NCBI GenBank assembly: GCA_030647175.1
Contig: JAUSJU010000026.1
Span: 1 to 15,610, forward strand
Length of the DNA stretch: 15,610 bases
Reading direction: 5' to 3'
Source: a bacterium
GTDB lineage: Bacteria > Patescibacteriota > Minisyncoccia > Minisyncoccales > UBA10102
Translations under genes and position numbers: made by a program
The notes under the pieces: generated by a model
Told to the model about the DNA's origin: nothing
The model's database searches: none
The model's input: only the letters and a program-made list of their open reading frames with translations
Part shown: positions 12,877-15,610 of the stretch, piece by piece
How positions within the stretch are numbered: the first letter of the stretch is position 1
How the letters are laid out: each line of letters starts with the position of its first letter

Positions 12877-12898
12877 GGGTGTCTGCAGTCAACAACCG

Positions 12899-12930
12899 AG
12901 CCTTCGTTTTCGAAGGCTTTTTCTTTTCTT
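12899..12930 (+). terminator. intrinsic terminator of the 190-aa membrane protein gene
   Basis: AGCCTTCG (12899-12906), TTTT loop, CGAAGGCT (12911-12918), then TTTTCTTTTCTT: a perfect 8-bp stem with a long T-rich tail. A smaller hairpin (GACACC/GGTGTC, 12867-12883) with the stop codon in its loop lies just upstream. Confidence 0.9.
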
Positions 12931-12988
12931 ATTCATGGAGATACGTATATCTTGCTTGATATCAAGAAATATCCAAAGTAATAATGTC
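12931..12988. other. non-coding stretch with two short palindromes
   Basis: No gene is seen between the terminator and the second rpsI copy. ATACGTAT (12941-12948) and the 12-bp CTTGATATCAAG (12955-12966) are perfect palindromes. They could be protein-binding sites or junction debris; nothing links them to a regulator. Confidence 0.35.
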
Positions 12989-13073
12989 AGCGCGCTCGCA
13001 AAGGGCCTCAATGGAAGAAGAGGTAATGGAATGGGAAAACCGCCCATGTGGCGGTTTTTTTGTATCCTTGACA
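12989..13073 (+). repeat. diverged second copy of rpsI 3' end, terminator and -35
   Basis: Aligns along its length with 12160-12243. In the rpsI frame it reads A-R-K-G-P-Q-W-K-K-R-stop against A-R-R-G-P-Q-W-K-K-R-stop in the real gene. A hairpin with the same 9-bp stem but a different loop follows, then a TTGACA. There is no start codon for it and no upstream S9 sequence, so it is a 3' remnant, not a gene. Confidence 0.85.
13036..13061 (+). terminator. orphan intrinsic terminator in the second rpsI copy
   Basis: AAAACCGCC (13036-13044), 5-nt loop, GGCGGTTTT (13050-13058) with a run of seven T. No gene directly upstream needs it, because the 190-aa gene has its own terminator at 12899. It fits a remnant of a second rpsI locus. 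Confidence 0.8.
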
Positions 13074-13096
13074 ATCTCGTTTTCTTGTGATAGCCT
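13068..13096 (+). promoter_or_regulatory. promoter of the tandem small-gene pair
   Basis: TTGACA (13068-13073), 17-nt spacer, TAGCCT (13091-13096) with TG one base before it. The -10 is weak; TATAGA at 13099 is an alternative but lacks a well-spaced -35. The leader would be about 32 nt with AAGGAGGA before the ATG at 13135. Confidence 0.5.
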
Positions 13097-13113
13097 TTTT
13101 ATAGAAAATCAGC

Positions 13114-13430
13114 TCTTTGAAGGAGGATGTTTCCATGACACGAACCATCGGGACGATTAGGAATATCTATCCAGATCTTGCCGTCATTAGTGTGGTTGCT
13201 GATGGGGTTTCTGATGAGGCTACTGCAACACCTAAAGAAGAAGGTTTCGATCTTCTTGCTGGAATAGGCGTTGGAGGCCGAGTCTCTGTGGAAGTTTATC
13301 TGATTCCACCCCGCACTTCTGCCCGAACTCATCTCGGCATCACTAAAATTTTTGGCAAAGTAAGCTCCCAAGAAAGACCTTCACCGGAAGCTGCGTAGAT
13401 TTTCGGAATAGATTCTTTGAAGGAGGATGT
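13114..13430 (+). repeat. 300-nt tandem duplication unit (leader repeat)
   Basis: The 17-base leader TCTTTGAAGGAGGATGT occurs at 13114-13130 and again at 13414-13430, exactly 300 nt apart, each before one member of a paralogous gene pair. Both genes also end in a similar R-P-S-P-E stretch, so the unit covers ribosome-binding site plus gene. Confidence 0.75.
13135..13398 (+). CDS. small hypothetical protein, tandem paralogue 1 (87 aa)
   Basis: Not a family I recognise. The frame is open from a TTG at 13117, but the ATG at 13135 with AAGGAGGA upstream is the clear start. The 87-residue product is soluble and beta-rich: I-G-T-I-R-N-I-Y-P-D-L-A-V-I-S-V-V-A-D-G-V-S-D-E, then G-F-D-L-L-A-G-I-G-V-G-G-R-V-S-V-E-V, then H-L-G-I-T-K-I-F-G, and a C-terminal R-P-S-P-E-A-A. 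The pattern shared with the next gene (Gly-x-Ile-x-x-Ile/Val start, GIGxGG turn, HLxIT strand) suggests a small barrel such as an OB-like fold, which is only a guess. Probably co-transcribed with its paralogue, 36 nt downstream. Confidence 0.78.
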   Translation: MTRTIGTIRNIYPDLAVISVVADGVSDEATATPKEEGFDLLAGIGVGGRVSVEVYLIPPRTSARTHLGITKIFGKVSSQERPSPEAA

Positions 13431-13434
13431 CCTC

Positions 13435-13716
13435 GTGCTACAACAAAACCCTATTGGGAGGATCAAAAGTGTCTCCCCAGATAAAGCCTGGATTGCCGTA
13501 GCTGCGTACGGAATTTCTGAAGAGGTTCCTGTAGAGCCAGACAAGAAAGGCTTCCCCATTCTTTCTCAAATAGGAGAGGGAGGGCTCGTCGAAGTGCAGG
13601 TTGTAGAGCACCCATTTGGAGGAACGACCACAAAGAGACATCTCGTCATTACCAGCATTCTTGGAGAGTATTATCCCCCAGTACGACCTTCGCCGGAAGG
13701 TGATCCAGCGGCCTAG
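13435..13716 (+). CDS. small hypothetical protein, tandem paralogue 2 (93 aa)
   Basis: Paralogue of the preceding gene, probably from tandem duplication. Matching blocks: I-G-R-I-K-S-V-S-P-D-K-A-W-I-A-V-A-A-Y-G-I-S-E-E, G-F-P-I-L-S-Q-I-G-E-G-G-L-V-E-V-Q-V, H-L-V-I-T-S-I-L-G and R-P-S-P-E. The start is a GTG at 13435 behind the repeated AAGGAGGA leader; no ATG is suitably placed. A 4-bp hairpin (GAGG/CCTC, 13423-13434) could partly mask the ribosome-binding site, a difference from copy 1. Transcription ends at the terminator at 13759, which lies inside the convergent gene. Function unknown. Confidence 0.78.
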   Translation: MLQQNPIGRIKSVSPDKAWIAVAAYGISEEVPVEPDKKGFPILSQIGEGGLVEVQVVEHPFGGTTTKRHLVITSILGEYYPPVRPSPEGDPAA

Positions 13717-13728
13717 ATCTCTCATCTC

Positions 13729-15093
13729 TTAAAGAAGTTTTTCTGAAAGAGAGAGCACCCCTGCATTCAAGAGAAGCAGGGTTTTTTCTTTGTCGTCCCA
13801 GAAGAAGGGAGAAGAGAAGGATATTCCAAGCTCTGTGACATTCACCTTATCCCTCGTATCAATTTCTGTAACATTCAATTTGTTTCCCGTAGAGAAAAGG
13901 AGGTAGTGAGAGGTGATCCAGGCAAGGTTTGAGACAGGGTCATTGAACGTTGCTACGCTCACGGTTTCTCCTTTGGTATGTTTTGGCTGATCCGCATCTT
14001 CCTCAAGGAAGAAGAGAGAGATCTCGTTTCCTTTTTGCAGGGCGATCTTTTTGCCGTCAGGGCTGAGGCTGAATTCTTGCACGTGTTCTTGTATGGGCTC
14101 AAAGCGTTGGAGCGCCTTATTCAAAAGCATGAGAGAAGTTCCTTGCAAGAGGAATATCCCTTTTTCAGTAGGGTAAAGAGCGAACGGAGCTTTCAATGAT
14201 GCTGGAGTTGTAAGAGGCGACGGAAGAGAGGAGGAGAGAATCTCTTTTTCCCACAGGACTCCTTTGGCATCAATCCAGAAGAGGGTATCGCCCAACATGC
14301 TGAAATTCACGACAGGACTTGCAAAAGGAGTAGACAGGGTTTGCGTGCCATAATCTCCAAGCAAGAGGGAGTTTCCTTTGGAAGAAGGTTTTTCTAGGAG
14401 GATTGCGGAGCCAGCTGATGAGGCGAATTCTACCCGGTCAACGTCTTTTCCGAAGAATTTGAGCTCTTTGACATCCTCTCCTGCTTTATAGAGAAGGTAC
14501 GAGAAGCCTGCGCTCCCCTTGATCTGGATAAGAATAGCATCGGAATCTTTTCTCCATGAAACTGAAGCGATTGTTCCTGTGAGATTTTTCCAGATGACGT
14601 TCTCGGTATTTTTTTGTCTATCTACGATTGAAAGCGATCTCCCTTTTTGCGGAGAACTTTTTTGGAGCAGGAGGAAAGAATAATTTGGAGAAACCCAAAA
14701 TTTCTCTATTCCTTCAAGAAGGCTTTTCGTCTGGAGCAACTGAGGAATAAGGAGGATATTTTTTGCTTCAGTCACTTCCCTTGCTTTCACGCCCAGGGTT
14801 TTCTCCCAGGGGACATACCCTTCTTTCTCCACCAGAACGCTGTAGGATTTCGGGAGGAGGTTATCGATGAGGATGGTGCCGAAGAGCCAGTCGGTTTTCT
14901 CCGCGATGCTCGGTCGCACCAAGACAGAGGCGTTTTTCGGGACGATTTTCATGTACAAGGCTCCTGTCTGCGTGATCGTTCTCTGCTGGAAATCAAAACG
15001 ATATCCTGCGTAATACAAGAGCAGGAGGGGAGTGGAAACAGTAAAAAGAAAGAAGAATGTGAAAAAAAGATATGTCCTTTGGCGCCTAGTCAT
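13729..15093 (-). CDS. membrane-anchored PEGA-domain / beta-propeller-like protein
   Basis: A 454-residue protein with a short basic N-terminus (M-T-R-R-Q-R-T), one transmembrane helix (about 8-28) and a large outside region. Residues about 44-118 fit a PEGA domain, a small beta domain found in surface proteins (G-A-L-Y-M-K-I-V-P-K-N-A-S-V, then L-L-P-K-S-Y-S-V-L-V-E-K-E-G-Y-V-P-W-E-K). The rest has repeated strands of TolB/WD40-like propeller type, for example F-S-L-S-P-D-G-K-K-I-A-L and V-S-W-R-K-D-S-D-A-I-L-I. The frame is open up to 15189, but the ATG at 15093, 9 nt after a TATAAT, gives the expected signal-anchor start. Its 3' end carries the terminator of the opposing transcript; I see no terminator of its own. 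Divergent from murA. Role unknown; perhaps a cell-surface or wall-binding protein. Confidence 0.78.
   Translation of the reverse strand: MTRRQRTYLFFTFFFLFTVSTPLLLLYYAGYRFDFQQRTITQTGALYMKIVPKNASVLVRPSIAEKTDWLFGTILIDNLLPKSYSVLVEKEGYVPWEKTLGVKAREVTEAKNILLIPQLLQTKSLLEGIEKFWVSPNYSFLLLQKSSPQKGRSLSIVDRQKNTENVIWKNLTGTIASVSWRKDSDAILIQIKGSAGFSYLLYKAGEDVKELKFFGKDVDRVEFASSAGSAILLEKPSSKGNSLLLGDYGTQTLSTPFASPVVNFSMLGDTLFWIDAKGVLWEKEILSSSLPSPLTTPASLKAPFALYPTEKGIFLLQGTSLMLLNKALQRFEPIQEHVQEFSLSPDGKKIALQKGNEISLFFLEEDADQPKHTKGETVSVATFNDPVSNLAWITSHYLLFSTGNKLNVTEIDTRDKVNVTELGISFSSPFFWDDKEKTLLLLNAGVLSLSEKLL
13759..13791 (+). terminator. intrinsic terminator for the tandem pair, inside the opposing gene
   Basis: CCCTGC (13759-13764), 11-nt loop, GCAGGG (13776-13781), then TTTTTTCTTT. 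It works on the + strand, but its bases also encode the C-terminal residues of the minus-strand PEGA protein. Confidence 0.87.
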
Positions 15094-15102
15094 GCTGGAC
15101 AG

Positions 15103-15130
15103 ATTATACCTGATTTCCTGTTTTTGGAAA
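15103..15130 (-). promoter_or_regulatory. promoter of the PEGA/propeller gene, near-leaderless
   Basis: On the - strand: TTTCCA (15130-15125), 16-nt spacer, perfect TATAAT (15108-15103), 9 nt before the ATG. The expected leader is about 2-3 nt. Its -35 lies 2 nt from the -35 of the divergent murA promoter. Confidence 0.55.
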
Positions 15131-15132
15131 GC

Positions 15133-15161
15133 TTGCTTGGGAACAATGTTTGAGATAGAGT
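15133..15161 (+). promoter_or_regulatory. murA promoter, predicted leaderless start
   Basis: TTGCTT (15133-15138), 17-nt spacer, TAGAGT (15156-15161), then 7 nt to the ATG at 15169. Both hexamers are moderate matches. Confidence 0.4.
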
Positions 15162-15168
15162 GGGAAAG

Positions 15169-15610
15169 ATGGAGAAATTCGTTATTCATGGATCTCGCCC
15201 CTTGAAGGGGCGGCTTGAAGTACGGGGGGCAAAAAACGCCGCCTTTCCTTTGTTGGCCGCCACCATTCTTACCAAGAAGGATTGCCTTATTGAGAACCTC
15301 CCGCTCATAGAGGACGTATTCCGCATGATAGAGATTTTAGAGAGCATGGGAGCTGAGGTGCAATGGAAAGGGAAGCGAGCAGTTTCCATTAATACCAAGC
15401 ACCTTGATCCTTCGGCAATGGATACCAAGCTCGTTCGTAGATTCCGGGGATCTGTGCTGCTCATGGGTCCGCTTCTTTCAAGGTTTGGAAGAGTCTTTCT
15501 TCCCGTGCCAGGAGGAGATATCATTGGAGCCCGTCCCATCTATACCCATTTGGACGCGTTCTCTCAATTAGGAGCTAAAGTATCTTCCAAGGGGAACGGG
15601 TTTGAAGTGA
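15169..15610 (+). CDS. murA: UDP-N-acetylglucosamine 1-carboxyvinyltransferase, 5' part, with Asp at the catalytic Cys position
   Basis: First committed step of peptidoglycan synthesis: transfers enolpyruvate from PEP to UDP-GlcNAc. The first 147 codons are in the window and the gene runs off the end. The N-terminus is typical: M-E-K-F-V-I-H-G, V-R-G-A-K-N-A-A-F-P-L-L-A-A-T with the conserved Lys22-Asn23 pair, then R-R-F-R-G-S-V-L-L-M-G-P-L-L-S-R-F-G. In the active-site loop the usual P-G-G-C-x-I-G-A-R-P reads P-G-G-D-I-I-G-A-R-P, so Asp117 takes the place of E. coli Cys115. In Mycobacterium and Chlamydia the same Cys-to-Asp change gives natural fosfomycin resistance. The ATG at 15169 fits the family start; no Shine-Dalgarno, and a -10 ends 7 nt upstream. 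Divergent from the PEGA gene. Confidence 0.95.
   Translation, partial: MEKFVIHGSRPLKGRLEVRGAKNAAFPLLAATILTKKDCLIENLPLIEDVFRMIEILESMGAEVQWKGKRAVSINTKHLDPSAMDTKLVRRFRGSVLLMGPLLSRFGRVFLPVPGGDIIGARPIYTHLDAFSQLGAKVSSKGNGFEV

Noticed and set aside
12864..12893. GTTGAC...GTCAAC outer palindrome around the stop of the 190-aa gene as a regulatory RNA
   Set aside because: It competes with a better inner hairpin and sits just before a strong terminator; nothing further supports a function.
13117..13135. TTG starts at 13117 and 13417 for the tandem genes
   Set aside because: They precede or overlap the AAGGAGGA ribosome-binding sequence itself; ATG 13135 and GTG 13435 lie at proper spacing after it.
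1..15610. CRISPR array, tRNA or rRNA genes
   Set aside because: No regularly spaced short repeats, cloverleaf-like sequences or rRNA motifs were seen on either strand by eye.

Overview
The window looks like the chromosome of a member of the Candidate Phyla Radiation (Patescibacteria, most like Parcubacteria). This is inferred from the gene set and the slimmed-down proteins: an alanyl-tRNA synthetase of only 603 residues, an RNA polymerase alpha subunit with no C-terminal domain, an S4 with no N-terminal module, a short L13, and a PEGA protein and a baseplate-J-like membrane protein of kinds common in that group. Base composition is moderate. Most genes run on the + strand and are tightly packed.

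Layout. 1-1568: end of a DedA-family membrane protein, tpiA, and a YkuK-type RNase H-like protein. 1590-1928 (-): a small unknown gene, divergent from mnmA (2011-3048). 3092-3673: a HicB/HicA toxin-antitoxin pair, followed by a degenerate second copy of the mnmA 3' end. 3792-4211: a small unknown gene with a near-consensus promoter and its own terminator. 4251-8421: alaS, an FtsA/PilM-like ATPase and a membrane-anchored baseplate-J-like protein. 8469-12197: the infA-rpmJ-rpsM-rpsK-rpsD-rpoA-rplQ-rplM-rpsI cluster. 12304-13716: an accessory block with a 190-residue membrane protein, a degenerate second copy of the rpsI 3' end plus terminator, and two tandem paralogous small genes. 13729-15093 (-): a membrane-anchored PEGA/beta-propeller protein, divergent from murA (15169 to the window end).

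Two patterns stand out. (1) Start signals fall into two classes. For mnmA, hicB, alaS and rpoA the predicted -10 hexamer ends exactly 6 nt before the ATG, so transcription should begin at or next to the start codon (leaderless mRNA). murA is similar at 7 nt. Several small accessory genes instead have a good promoter, a leader of roughly 20-35 nt and a strong Shine-Dalgarno sequence. (2) Two accessory inserts, hicBA behind mnmA and the membrane-protein gene behind rpsI, are each followed by a second, diverged copy of the 3' end of the housekeeping gene they sit behind. The mnmA copy differs mainly at third codon positions, which suggests it came from a functional homologue. Both could reflect one way of adding gene cassettes behind essential genes. 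No integrase or transposase is visible.

The genes otherwise cover translation, tRNA modification, glycolysis and the first committed step of peptidoglycan synthesis. The MurA has Asp where most MurA enzymes have the fosfomycin-target Cys. All calls come from reading the sequence; no database search was run.
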